Positions 40,341 through 49,695 are shown, numbered from the stretch's first letter. The stretch is 64,000 nt of DNA from an uncultured Bacteroidia bacterium (GCA_902776565.1 CACYQN010000001.1:62001-126000), one strand, 5' to 3'. Numbers and translations are program-made. The notes: generated from the letters alone by a model not told the origin.

Positions 40341-41582
40341 ATGAGATTTCTTGTTCTGGCGGTATTGTTCGCTGCACTTGTGGTTTCCTCGTGCGGAAAT
40401 GCAGGTGCGCTTGAAAACCAAGCCGTTGATGTGCAAACCGAGAATTCCGATAGGGTCGAGGCGCTTCCCATTTTTCCGGGAATTTACAACGTGGACGTGT
40501 ATCTGCCTGTGCTTGAGGATAAAAGGGTTGCAATCGTAGCCAACCAAGCTAGCATAATTGATACGCTTCATCTTGCCGATATGCTGATTAAGGAAGGTGT
40601 GAATGTCGTGAAGGCATTTTGTCCCGAACATGGTTTCCGTGGTACTGCCGATGCTGGACAGAAAGTGGATAGCGGAAAGGACGAAAAGACTGGTCTTGAA
40701 GTGGTTTCACTTTACGGAAACAACAAGAAGCCTACCGCCGAGCAACTGAAGAATGTCGATGTTGTGGTTTTTGACTTGCAGGATGTTGGAGTGCGTTTCT
40801 ACACTTACATTTCGACTTTGCACTATGTTATGGAGGCTTGCGCCGAATCTGATATTCCCGTGATTGTTCTCGACCGTCCGAATCCAAACGCATCGTATGT
40901 TGATGGTCCTGTGCTGGATACAGCAAATTACCGCTCTTTCGTGGGAATGCACCCTGTTCCGATTGTCTATGGAATGACAATCGGTGAGTATGCCCAGATG
41001 ATAAACGGCGAAGGCTGGTTGAATGGCGGAATCAAGTGCAATCTCACTGTTGTTCCCTGTTTGCACTATACGCACTACCGCAAGTACAAACTGCCGATAA
41101 AGCCGTCGCCGAACCTGCCCAATGCCAGAAGCATAGAGCTTTATCCTACGCTTTGCATCTTCGAGGCGACTTGTATAAGCGTTGGCCGTGGAACCGACAT
41201 GCAGTTTCAGGTGCTTGGACATCCGCTCTACAAGGATGTGATTGACAGTGCTTTCGTATTTACACCTAAGCCAAATGCAGGTGCTTCCAATCCTCTGCTC
41301 AACGGAAAGGAGTGCTATGGGTTCAATCTTTCTGACGATGCTGCAATATTCGACTGGCGAGTTAACAAGTTCAATGTTTCTGTAATCATCAAGATGTACG
41401 AACTTTTCCCCGACAAGCCCAATTTTTTCAACAAGAACAATATGCTTGAGAAACTTGTAGGTTATAAGGCTTTCCGCAAGCAGATTGAGAATGGCGTGAG
41501 CGAGGAGGAAATCAGGAGTTCGTGGAGCAAGGACTTGGAAAGATTTAAGGAAATTAGAAGTAAATATCTTATATATAGTTAG
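40341..41582 (+). CDS. namZ: DUF1343 lipoprotein, NamZ-type exo-N-acetylmuramidase
   Basis: 413 residues. Lipobox VVSSC (Cys18). The DUF1343/YbbC domain fills the rest: RVAIVANQAS near residue 70, CPEHGFRGTADAGQ, SLYGNNKKPT, DLQDVGVRFYTYIST, VLDRPNPNAS, YGMTIGEYAQMINGE and the CISVGRGTDMQFQ segment. Members of this family (NamZ) release N-acetylmuramic acid from the ends of peptidoglycan fragments. An NlpC/P60 endopeptidase gene follows after two bases, so together they cut both sugar and peptide parts of murein. Confidence 0.92.
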   Translation: MRFLVLAVLFAALVVSSCGNAGALENQAVDVQTENSDRVEALPIFPGIYNVDVYLPVLEDKRVAIVANQASIIDTLHLADMLIKEGVNVVKAFCPEHGFRGTADAGQKVDSGKDEKTGLEVVSLYGNNKKPTAEQLKNVDVVVFDLQDVGVRFYTYISTLHYVMEACAESDIPVIVLDRPNPNASYVDGPVLDTANYRSFVGMHPVPIVYGMTIGEYAQMINGEGWLNGGIKCNLTVVPCLHYTHYRKYKLPIKPSPNLPNARSIELYPTLCIFEATCISVGRGTDMQFQVLGHPLYKDVIDSAFVFTPKPNAGASNPLLNGKECYGFNLSDDAAIFDWRVNKFNVSVIIKMYELFPDKPNFFNKNNMLEKLVGYKAFRKQIENGVSEEEIRSSWSKDLERFKEIRSKYLIYS

Positions 41583-41584
41583 TT

Positions 41585-42373
41585 ATGGAACTTGGTATTT
41601 GCGAATATGCATATCTTCCGTTGCGTGCAGGAATGTCGCACAGGTCGGAAATGGTAAGTCAGGTGCTTTTTGGCGAGGTGTTCGAGATTGTTGCAAGGCA
41701 TTCCGACTGGACAAAAATCCGTCTTTTGCACGACAACTATACTGGTTGGATTGAAACGGTTACAATATCGGCATTTGTGTGCGAAAACCACGAGGCTTCG
41801 TATGTCAACGAGCGTTATGTTGTACGCGATGTGCCTACCATGATGATAAAGAACGAGAAGAACCAGATTTTTGTTCCCAAGGGTTCGTTGCTGCCGAAGT
41901 CGGCATTTGCAGACCGCAGTTTCAATATTGGCAACAATAACTACTATATACTCAGCGACATGACCGAGCGTACCGAAACCGATATCCGCCGTAGCATTAT
42001 CCGTGAAGCCGAAAACCTTATAGAAACACCTTACCTCTGGGGCGGACGTTCGCAGTGGGGAATTGACTGCAGCGGATTTGTGCAGTTGGTTTACAGGCTT
42101 TCGGGACTACTAATGCCGCGCGATGCCTCGGAGCAAGCCAAGTTGGGCAATACCATGAGTTTTATCTCGGAAGCCCAGCCCGGCGACCTTGCTTTCTTCG
42201 ACAACGAGGAGGGAAATATTGTCCATGTCGGAATTGTCTATTCGCCTAATGAGATAATCCATGCCTCCAAGAAAGTCCGCATCGACCGCATCGACCACAA
42301 CGGCATCTACAACGATGAACTAAAGAAATATACGCACCAGTTGAGGGTGATGAAGAATGTGATAGGGGGCTAA
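41585..42373 (+). CDS. NlpC/P60 (C40) peptidoglycan endopeptidase with SH3-like domains
   Basis: 262 residues. The first ~120 residues have SH3b-like strands (YLPLRAGMSHRSEMVSQVLFGE); the C-terminal ~125 are an NlpC/P60 domain with catalytic Cys in GIDCSGFVQ, His in NIVHVGIVY and the third site His in EIIHASKK. It is expected to cleave D-Glu/mDAP-type bonds in murein peptides. No signal peptide is obvious, which fits a recycling role in the cytoplasm or an unusual export route. Coupled with the NamZ gene upstream. Confidence 0.92.
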   Translation: MELGICEYAYLPLRAGMSHRSEMVSQVLFGEVFEIVARHSDWTKIRLLHDNYTGWIETVTISAFVCENHEASYVNERYVVRDVPTMMIKNEKNQIFVPKGSLLPKSAFADRSFNIGNNNYYILSDMTERTETDIRRSIIREAENLIETPYLWGGRSQWGIDCSGFVQLVYRLSGLLMPRDASEQAKLGNTMSFISEAQPGDLAFFDNEEGNIVHVGIVYSPNEIIHASKKVRIDRIDHNGIYNDELKKYTHQLRVMKNVIGG

Positions 42374-42377
42374 CAGG

Positions 42378-42427
42378 CTTGCAGTCTTGCAGTCTGACGG
42401 TCTTGCAGTCTGACGGTCTTGCAGTCT
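42378..42427. repeat. 16-base tandem repeat CTTGCAGTCTGACGGT
   Basis: CTTGCAGTC starts at 42378, 42386, 42402 and 42418 (periods 8, 16, 16), directly after the NlpC stop. A CTTCGACTCCGC..CTCAGGGAGC element follows at 42484-42513. No gene is seen in 42374-42581. Confidence 0.7.
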
Positions 42428-42581
42428 ATCTGCTTTACTGCCTTTAGCCTTTTTCGCACAATGGAAATCCTTGACTTCGGACCTTCGACTCCGCTTGATG
42501 CGGCTCAGGGAGCTAAGTTCAGTCGGCGGAAGTGTATGGATTTTACTCCGTTAGCCTTTCGGATACATTATATTTAACTTA

Positions 42582-44747
42582 CTACTTATGCTTTTTCTTA
42601 AAGCAGTGGCGGAATGCTATTGCAATGCAAGCTATTATGCCGAGAGCTATTAAAACCCATATCCACCATGGGCAATTGCAAGTATTTGAAACTTCGTTGT
42701 CTTTTGGTGCGTCAACTTCGGCAAAAGGGTCGTTCTCGCTGAGGTATTTGCCGTCGGCTATAAGCTGCAGGGCATATTCGAGCATAACATCGGTCTCGCC
42801 GTCGGCACCCATTGTGATTTCATTGTATGAGAGCGGTAACTCGTAGTCGGGCAATAGTCCGCGCCCCCAGGGTGTGCGCTCGCAAACGGTGGTGTCGAAA
42901 ACAACTTTTACCATAGGTATTCTTATTACACGCAGTGAACTTGGCAAGCGGATGTCGGCAAATTCCATTGCGGTTATAAAGTGGTAACTGGAGCCAGTTT
43001 CGCGGCCTACGCATACACCGCGCCTATTGCGTACCAATACAGCAGGGAAAATCGTTGCGGAAGACAAAGAGCATCCGTTGGTAAGCACATACACTCTACC
43101 TGTGTATTGGTGACTACTGTCGGGCATAATGCAACTGCTTGTTAGTGTGGAATCGAAACAATAGTAGCCAGGCTTGCCTTCAAGTTGTTTGTATTTTGGG
43201 AAAATTATTTCGTCATTGCTGTGATTTTCGCTATAGCGTAGTGTTTCAAAATTTCCTTGTTTATTTACCTGCAAGTATCCGCCACGCTGGCGATTCATTG
43301 GTTGCTGAGCGAAACAAGCTAACAGTTTGTTCATTACATACACATCGCCGCCATCATTGTTGCGCAGGTCAATAATCATATTTGGAGCTTTACAGTCGCC
43401 AATCCACTGCAGTACTTGTTCCAAATGCAAGTCATACAAGTCGAAAGTCCTTATGGATAGGTAGTCTGTGGAGTCGTTGAGGTGTCGTGTGGTATATACG
43501 CTGTCGGAAAATATTATTGTGTTGATATATTGCCATTGTAACATTTTGTGCAATTTTGTTCCCTCAGTGATAAATTTTCCTGGATGCTTGCAATATGGAA
43601 TGTCTATTTCTTCACCGTCGTCGAAGACGATGTGGCTTTTCGTGTCGGCGGTGGCATTACGATTTAAAATGACATTGAACATTCCGAGTTCTACGCATGT
43701 TTCTTCCTTGTGGCTCTGCACATCAAGGTCGTAGAGGTCAATGTACTTATATACCTGTTTTGCATAGTCGCTAGCGGTAACCCCATCGATACTTTTTATG
43801 ACCCTTTCGGCATATTGTTCAAAACCTTTTGTTGTCACCATCACCCGCATAGTGTCGTTGCACCAACTATTGTAAAATACGGGGGTGTACAAGTCGAGTT
43901 GCTTTACTTCAAAATTATCGCGCAACATAGCCAAATGGCTATCATGCAACAGGCTTGGGAAACTCAATAGCGGTATGTTTAAGCGTGGGAACACTGGTTC
44001 TGTCACCGACTGGCGCAGAGCCTCCATGCCATTGTGGAATTCCTCGTCGCTCATCACTTCGTTCAGCGAGGGGTAGAGTTCAAGTATTGCGTTTTCCAGC
44101 AAGGTGAGGTCTTTGCGTAGGTTTTCCACTGAGATTGGGTCCTCGCGTTGCAATTTTTTGAGGTGGAACCTGCTTTCCAGTCCGAATGGTGTCATCGGGT
44201 CGTCGCTGGTGCTTTGGGCTGTAGATACTTCGATGCGTAACGAAGGCTTGTGTATGCTTTTGTACGAATATGCCAGACGTCCGATGGTGTCGCCTGCCGA
44301 AATCTTCTGTCCATCCTTGAATTTGTATTCTCCACGGAGACCGGTTATGTGTATTTTTCGTCCGTCGGCGATTCTGATGCTGATATGTCCTGATAAATAC
44401 TGACGGTTGATATTGTCCTTTACTTTTATTTCGTATAAATTTTCGTCCCAAGTCTTTTCTGGGTCTGTAAAAAAGCTTTCCGAAGCATCTTGACTATGAT
44501 AGTAGGTTATGTCTGCGTCTATAATGGTGCCATCGTCAGGGCAGATGACAATATCGCCTTCGTCGCCACCGATGTACAGGTCGCAACAATTGAATTCCTT
44601 TCCGACGTGAGAATCGGGTTGACTGATGATGTTTTCGCCGGCCTTGTGACCAGCCATAGGCCAAAGCCATGTCTGTGCAAATGCAGCAGATGCCAGGAGC
44701 ATGATAATTGCCAGCGTTATGGCTGACTTTTGTAATTGGGTACTCAT
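42582..44747 (-). CDS. Exported S41-family peptidase with N-terminal M23-like domain
   Basis: 721 residues. Signal peptide ends at ASAAFAQT. Residues ~30-185 look like a lysostaphin/M23-type beta domain (DGTIIDADITYY, LSGHISIRIADGRKIHITGL, GDTIGRLAYSYK, SLRIEVS) but I do not see the full HxxxD/HxH zinc set. A middle linker leads to an S41/tail-specific protease domain with IIDLRNNDGGDVYV, YVLTNGCSLSSATIFPAV (catalytic Ser region) and GRETGSS. The C-terminus has a transmembrane helix (WWIWVLIALGIIACIAIAF) and a basic tail. Envelope proteolysis is likely; the target is unknown. Confidence 0.88.
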   Translation of the reverse strand: MSTQLQKSAITLAIIMLLASAAFAQTWLWPMAGHKAGENIISQPDSHVGKEFNCCDLYIGGDEGDIVICPDDGTIIDADITYYHSQDASESFFTDPEKTWDENLYEIKVKDNINRQYLSGHISIRIADGRKIHITGLRGEYKFKDGQKISAGDTIGRLAYSYKSIHKPSLRIEVSTAQSTSDDPMTPFGLESRFHLKKLQREDPISVENLRKDLTLLENAILELYPSLNEVMSDEEFHNGMEALRQSVTEPVFPRLNIPLLSFPSLLHDSHLAMLRDNFEVKQLDLYTPVFYNSWCNDTMRVMVTTKGFEQYAERVIKSIDGVTASDYAKQVYKYIDLYDLDVQSHKEETCVELGMFNVILNRNATADTKSHIVFDDGEEIDIPYCKHPGKFITEGTKLHKMLQWQYINTIIFSDSVYTTRHLNDSTDYLSIRTFDLYDLHLEQVLQWIGDCKAPNMIIDLRNNDGGDVYVMNKLLACFAQQPMNRQRGGYLQVNKQGNFETLRYSENHSNDEIIFPKYKQLEGKPGYYCFDSTLTSSCIMPDSSHQYTGRVYVLTNGCSLSSATIFPAVLVRNRRGVCVGRETGSSYHFITAMEFADIRLPSSLRVIRIPMVKVVFDTTVCERTPWGRGLLPDYELPLSYNEITMGADGETDVMLEYALQLIADGKYLSENDPFAEVDAPKDNEVSNTCNCPWWIWVLIALGIIACIAIAFRHCFKKKHK

Positions 44748-44773
44748 ATTATTTTTATTTTAGGTTCAAGGTG

Positions 44774-44803
44774 CAAATATAATAATTCTTTGTATATCTG
44801 CAA
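44774..44803 (-). promoter_or_regulatory. Promoter of the S41 peptidase gene
   Basis: On the minus strand TTG (44801-44803), 19-base spacer, TATATTTG (44774-44781), then the start codon 26 bases on. Confidence 0.65.
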
Positions 44804-44925
44804 CTTATTGGGGGATTTTTTTGCAAATTATTGTGTTTTGATGGTGAACTAAGATTTGATAGAGCAGATTCCAAAGTTGGAGAAAATGGAAGAGTCAGAA
44901 AGCAATAATGATTGATATTGTTGAG

Positions 44926-45435
44926 TTAGGAGATTTCGATTTCTCTAAAAACACGAAGCGTTACTTCTGTTTCGGCTTTGAATCTTTCCAAAAACTCTTC
45001 TTCTCCAACATCAAGTAATGCTTGTTTATTACAGGCGTATGCTTTAATATTAATGCCTTCTGTATTATGAAATTTACGAAAACCAGCAATAGTACTTTTG
45101 AGTTGATCTTCGGCTTTTTTACGCCAACTTTTGTAGCCTGGATTTCTATCCTTTAGTTCTACAAAAACAATGTTCTTATTTTCGTTATACGACAACATTC
45201 CGTCACATACTTTTGCTTTGTCCCCATTCTCCAAATACCATTTTACACAACAATCAATAGCATAAAAATCAATAGGTTTGCCTTGATTATTATGAACTTC
45301 CGCAATCCACTTTTCAGAATCACTCTCATCAATGTAAGCTGGTTTTTTGACGAACTTTGTGGAATCGTCGCATATACCAAACTGCAAACTCTTTGTGGAT
45401 TTCTTATTTCCTTGTGTAAAAAAATCTACTTTCAT
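44926..45435 (-). CDS. PD-(D/E)XK-like protein paired with an AAA ATPase
   Basis: 169 residues. A candidate nuclease core is visible: Asp78 in KVCDGMLSYN, Glu93 and Lys95 in VFVELKDR, followed by a helix (KAEDQLKSTIAGFRKFH) and YACNKQALL. Otherwise not recognised. Its start overlaps the stop of the ATPase gene by four bases (ATGA), so the two make a fixed pair. ATPase plus small nuclease pairs of this layout (Septu, Abi-type and related) usually defend against phages; assignment to a named type is not possible here. Confidence 0.75.
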   Translation of the reverse strand: MKVDFFTQGNKKSTKSLQFGICDDSTKFVKKPAYIDESDSEKWIAEVHNNQGKPIDFYAIDCCVKWYLENGDKAKVCDGMLSYNENKNIVFVELKDRNPGYKSWRKKAEDQLKSTIAGFRKFHNTEGINIKAYACNKQALLDVGEEEFLERFKAETEVTLRVFREIEIS

Positions 45436-46658
45436 AAGTCATCCTCAATATCCAATAGTTTTGAATATAGTTCATTCTTCTCTGCAAGCTCACTATTCAA
45501 ATAGTTTTTGCTTGACGGAATTCCTTTGTAGTTTCCAAGTTCGCGAATAGTTCCGTCCTTTTCATCCAGTTCATATATGATAACATCTTGATGATTAACT
45601 GCTGATTTTTGAGGAACTATTTTATTGATTTTTTTTATTGTATCTTGCTTTTTTGTTTTACGATATAGTTCATCGGCCTTGATGGCAAGTGTAAGATAAC
45701 CGATGATGTACGGACTGTGCGTTGTAATAATCAAATTGTTACCTTTAACATCATTGTTAAATTCAAGAAGTTTGTTAAGCATCCCTTGTTGAGATGTCGG
45801 GAATAAATTCTGTTCTGGTTCTTCTATTATGTTAAATATTCGCTTAATATTGAATTGGGCGGCTATATTTGACAATAAAATTCTTTTCTGTTCTTCCGTG
45901 TAATTTTCGTTATTCAATATTGCAGCGGATTGCTTCTTGAAATACTCACGATGATCTTCCCGCATTTCCTGTCCAGACTTTAGCAATCCGGAAACATAGT
46001 TGACTACAACAAATAAAGGTATATATGATTGAAAACCGCTTGCTGTATCAGATAGAGGAATTTTATAATCATTTCCTTTCACATACAATATATCATTTAG
46101 CCTGTTATATTCAATATCAACATTACTGATAGGCAAATGATGGGGTTCTCTATCTTTGAAATTAACTTTCGCTTCCTGAAAGATTTCCTTGAATTCTTGA
46201 AGCGATTGTGACCAAAGACGCAAGTATGACCCTTCGTTTATCTTTTTTACTGATGACACAAAATTTCTTTCCGCAGGAAAATAGGTAATTTTGGGTAGTG
46301 TATAGTTATTGTCGGAAATTTCTTGTATGTCAAGATTTTGTCCTGCTTTATATGTTAAATTATATGCATCTCCTTTATACAGAATTTCTGTATTGTTATT
46401 CAGATAGTTTTCAATACGATGATACTCTAAAAGATGCTTGAAGGTGCCTTCCTGCTGGTGGAACTTAAGACTTAGTCCTCCTGCACGAAATAGATCCTTT
46501 TCAAGCCAAGAAAATATTGAAATCAATTTTGCTACTGTGCTTTTTCCTGATCCTTGATTTCCAATTAGCACAGTAACCTTTTTAATGTCCATCCATCCAT
46601 CGTTATCTATAAAACCGTCACGAATTGGACCAAAATTTTTTATTCTTATTTTACTCAT
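45432..46658 (-). CDS. ABC/OLD-like AAA ATPase of a putative two-gene defence module
   Basis: 408 residues. MSKIRIKNFGPIRDG opening and Walker A GNQGSGKST (33-41) are typical of SMC/OLD-type ATPases; IPLSDTASGFQSY is a signature-like loop, IIEEPEQNLFP is Walker B with the catalytic Glu, and NNLIITTHSPYII is the H-loop. It lacks a TOPRIM domain. The C-terminal EKNELYSKLLDIEDDL is acidic. It is followed, with a 4-base overlap, by a small nuclease-like protein and is divergent from mcrBC. Probable phage-defence sensor ATPase. Confidence 0.88.
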   Translation of the reverse strand: MSKIRIKNFGPIRDGFIDNDGWMDIKKVTVLIGNQGSGKSTVAKLISIFSWLEKDLFRAGGLSLKFHQQEGTFKHLLEYHRIENYLNNNTEILYKGDAYNLTYKAGQNLDIQEISDNNYTLPKITYFPAERNFVSSVKKINEGSYLRLWSQSLQEFKEIFQEAKVNFKDREPHHLPISNVDIEYNRLNDILYVKGNDYKIPLSDTASGFQSYIPLFVVVNYVSGLLKSGQEMREDHREYFKKQSAAILNNENYTEEQKRILLSNIAAQFNIKRIFNIIEEPEQNLFPTSQQGMLNKLLEFNNDVKGNNLIITTHSPYIIGYLTLAIKADELYRKTKKQDTIKKINKIVPQKSAVNHQDVIIYELDEKDGTIRELGNYKGIPSSKNYLNSELAEKNELYSKLLDIEDDL

Positions 46659-46702
46659 AACAAGAGTGTTATTGTTGTTGCCTTTTATAAAAACTGATAC
46701 TG

Positions 46703-46710
46703 CAAAAATA
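46703..46710 (-). promoter_or_regulatory. -7 promoter element of the ATPase/nuclease pair
   Basis: TATTTTTG on the minus strand, 44 bases before the start at 46658; it is back to back with the mcrB promoter at 46770. Confidence 0.45.
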
Positions 46711-46769
46711 CGATTTTTTCCAAAACTTATAATTGAAAAATCATGTTTTAACCTTTTCCAAATTTTATT

Positions 46770-46777
46770 TAATTTTG
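46770..46777 (+). promoter_or_regulatory. -7 promoter element and strong ribosome site of mcrB
   Basis: TAATTTTG at 46770-46777, then GGAGGA at 46795-46800 just before ATG at 46806. A strong Shine-Dalgarno is uncommon among the genes of this window and could reflect acquisition from elsewhere. Confidence 0.5.
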
Positions 46778-46805
46778 TGGCGATTATATTTTCGGAGGAT
46801 AAAAA

Positions 46806-48345
46806 ATGGCAAAAGGCAGAACTCTTCAGAAAACTTTATTCGAAGATGACCAAACATCATCCAATGTAAAGTATTGGGAATGTTATGCACAATATGATTT
46901 GTGTCTTGGCGACGATTTTGTATATATATTGCCGATGTATCCTGATGAGAAATTATGTAAAAAACTTCATAAACTAGGAAATCTTGAGCAATATAGAACT
47001 ATAGAAGAAATAAAGGAATTCCTTCGGATAAAGGAAGATGATGAATATATGGATGAAATTGTAAATTCATACTGGAATTTTGTCCATTCTATGAATGTTG
47101 GTGATGTGGTCTATATGAGGATTTCTAAAAAATATCTTTTAGGAAAAGCCGTTATATTGTCGCAGTATATATATAATGAGAATGAAGACAAAAAATGTCA
47201 TTGTCGAAAAATAAAATGGACGCATTTTGGCAGATGGCATTCCCCTGCAAGACAAAATGAGAACTACTATATGCTGACAGATATCACAGATGATGCTCTA
47301 TTGCAGTCCATCTTGGATGAAAGATTGTCAGACGAAGGAGATTTGGATTTAAAAAATTTAGAATGTAGGAATGTTTACGAACATCCAGATGGTGTAAACT
47401 ATGCAAAATTGCTAAATCACCAACTCAAAGCAAACGAATGTGCACCCTCAATATTGAAGGAACCATCATTACCACAAGCACATAAGGAATTTGATAAGTA
47501 CAATAAAAAAATTTTTCTGGAAGATGTTTATATTTCGGAAGAGAACTATGAAATTTTGAAAAACTTATTGTTAACCAAGAAAAATTTGGTATTACAGGGT
47601 GCCCCTGGTGTTGGTAAAACATATTCAGCCACAAGACTTGCATATTCTATAATTGGTTTTAAGGATGAATCTAAAATTGAGTTGGTGCAGTTTCATCAGA
47701 ATTATAGTTATGAGGATTTCATAATGGGTTATAAACCGAATAATGATGGCGGTTTTGATTTGAAGCAGGGCGTGTTTTATAAATTTTGCTAAAGCAGAAG
47801 ATGATCCTGATAATTCTTACTTTTTCATTATAGATGAAATTAATCGGGGAAATTTGAGCAAGATTTTTGGTGAATTGCTGATGCTTATTGAGAATGATTA
47901 CAGGACAACAAGCATAAAACTTGCATATAGCGACGAGTTGTTTTCTGTTCCAAACAACTTGTATATCATAGGAATGATGAATACAGCCGACAGGTCTCTG
48001 GCAATGATTGATTATGCTTTACGAAGGAGATTCTCATTTTACGAGATGAATGCTGGATTTGACAGTGACGGATTCCAAAAATACCAGAAGAAACTTAATA
48101 ACAAATTGTTTGACAAAGTTATAGATGCTATTAAAAATCTTAATAATACAATATTGAAGGATGACACACTGGGTTCTGGTTATTGTATAGGGCATAGTTA
48201 TTTCTGCAATTGGGATTCTTTCGATAAAAATAGGTTGGAAAATGTAGTGCTATACGATGTTATACCTATGTTGAAAGAGTATTGGTTTGACAATGGCAAC
48301 AAACTAAAAGAAGAATCAAAGAAATTATTAGATGCTTTGAAATGA
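46806..48345 (+). pseudogene. mcrB: mcrB, McrBC restriction GTPase, interrupted by a one-base frameshift
   Basis: Two reading frames together make one McrB of ~512 residues. The first (46806-47792) holds an EVE/PUA-like N-terminal region (YAQYDLCLGDDFVYILPMY, KYLLGKAVILSQY, probably modified-base reading) and Walker A VLQGAPGVGKTYSA. After codon TTT at 47784 a T4 run (47784-47787) shifts the frame and a stop follows at 47790. Dropping one T restores FAKAEDDPDNSYFFIIDEINRG (Walker B), and then MMNTADRSLA and LRRRFSF, McrB hallmarks. The stop overlaps mcrC (ATGA). Either a recent inactivating indel, a sequencing slip in a homopolymer, or +1 slippage on TTTT; sequence alone cannot decide. Confidence 0.88.
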
Positions 48346-49391
48346 CGGAAGATAAGGGCATATTAATCCATAACATATATTATATGCTGTCTTATGCATT
48401 TCAAGGGCTTAAGCAGAATAACTATAAAAGTATATCGGGAGAGGATTTTGATAATATATACGATTTGTTTGCCGAGATAATTATTAGAGGAATATCATGT
48501 CAATTGAAGCAAGGTTTACACAAAGAGTATATTTCAATTAATGACTCATTGAACACTTTGAGAGGTAAAGTCGATGTGAATGGAACAATAAGGAATAAGA
48601 TTTCACGACAACGAAACATTGTTTGCGAATATGATATTTTTTCTGAAAACAACCTGTTTAACAAGATATTGAAGACAACTTCTGTTGCATTGTTGAAATG
48701 TCCGGATATAAGTGATGGTCGGAAAGTTCAATTAAGACGACTGATGTTATATTTTGCAGAAGTCGATACAGTAGATTTAAAGAGCATAAAATGGATGTCG
48801 TTAAGGTTTGACAGGAATAGCAGGAATTATCAAATGCTTATATATTTATGCTATTTTATTGCTGAAGGATTGCTGATGACAACAGAGGGTGGAAAGTACA
48901 AAATGAGAGAATTCTCCGATGAGCACATGCATCGTTTGTTTGAGAAGTTTGTGCTTGAATATTATCGGAAACATCATTCTTATTTAAACCCAAAATCTGC
49001 GTTAATTGATTGGAACATAGAGAAAAATGTTTCTTCAGAAAATATGTTGCCTATACTTAAGACTGATATATTGTTAGAATCTCCTAACGGAAGAACAATG
49101 GTGATTGATACTAAGTATTATGGGAAGATTTGGCAGGAACACTATGATAAAAAGACTATAAACTCCCATAATTGCAATCAGATATTCACCTATATTATGA
49201 ACAAGGACACAAATCATACTGGTAAGGTTGACGGAATGTTGCTATATGCAAAAACACAGGAAGATGTTGTGCCAGATGGTCAGGTAGTTTACAACGATGG
49301 CAATGTGATATATTTTAGGACTTTGGATTTAAATAAGAAGTTTGATGAAATAAAATCACAATTGGATGGTATTGTGAAATTAATAAGTTAG
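48342..49391 (+). CDS. mcrC: McrC, nuclease subunit of the McrBC restriction system
   Basis: 349 residues. The N-terminal HNIYYMLSYAFQ and the segment LRGKVDVNGTIRN are McrC hallmarks; the C-terminal PD-(D/E)XK site is Asp in LKTDILLES and Asp-Lys in VIDTKYYG (about residues 233-255). McrC cleaves DNA when driven by McrB GTPase rings translocating between methylated sites. Its start overlaps the mcrB stop by four bases. The ORF is intact although mcrB is frameshifted, suggesting the lesion is recent or bypassed. Confidence 0.95.
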   Translation: MTEDKGILIHNIYYMLSYAFQGLKQNNYKSISGEDFDNIYDLFAEIIIRGISCQLKQGLHKEYISINDSLNTLRGKVDVNGTIRNKISRQRNIVCEYDIFSENNLFNKILKTTSVALLKCPDISDGRKVQLRRLMLYFAEVDTVDLKSIKWMSLRFDRNSRNYQMLIYLCYFIAEGLLMTTEGGKYKMREFSDEHMHRLFEKFVLEYYRKHHSYLNPKSALIDWNIEKNVSSENMLPILKTDILLESPNGRTMVIDTKYYGKIWQEHYDKKTINSHNCNQIFTYIMNKDTNHTGKVDGMLLYAKTQEDVVPDGQVVYNDGNVIYFRTLDLNKKFDEIKSQLDGIVKLIS

Positions 49392-49548
49392 ATTGATTGT
49401 CTCTATCTTGTTGATACAAAACGGACTACGATTTGTAGTTAACTCACATCCCACTAATTTTAAACAAGTTTTGTATGCGTGAATATTTTTGTGAAAGAAA
49501 TTTAGGATAAAGCGGTCGGTGGGTTTGTAATGAGATGAGATATTTGTT

Positions 49549-49642
49549 GCGGATTTAAAATCTTTATATTCAAAGCTTTCGGATTGCAAATCCGAAAGAA
49601 CATAGTGGCAGTGAACTAAAGGTTGCAAATCCGAAAGAACTA
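49549..49642. repeat. Intergenic palindromic repeat (AAATCC family), copy 5
   Basis: GCGGATTTAAAATC, then CTTTCGGATTGCAAATCCGAAAG (49579-49601) and a second GCAAATCCGAAAGAAC (49624-49639). It lies in the 304-base gap between mcrC and the Bat-type gene; the rest of the gap (49392-49548) shows nothing recognisable. Confidence 0.6.
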
Positions 49643-49646
49643 TTGC

Positions 49647-49674
49647 AAAAAAAAGGTGGATTTCTCCACCTTTT
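49647..49674 (-). terminator. Terminator of the MoxR/DUF58/Bat operon
   Basis: AAAAGGTGGA (49651-49660) pairs with TCCACCTTTT (49665-49674); on the minus strand the stem is followed by a T-run. Confidence 0.88.
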
Positions 49675-49695
49675 CTCAGTATAATTCCGAATAAC

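Noticed and set aside
42378..42427. CRISPR-like or coding repeat
   Set aside because: The period is 16 bases with no spacers and stops occur in frame; it is a simple tandem repeat.
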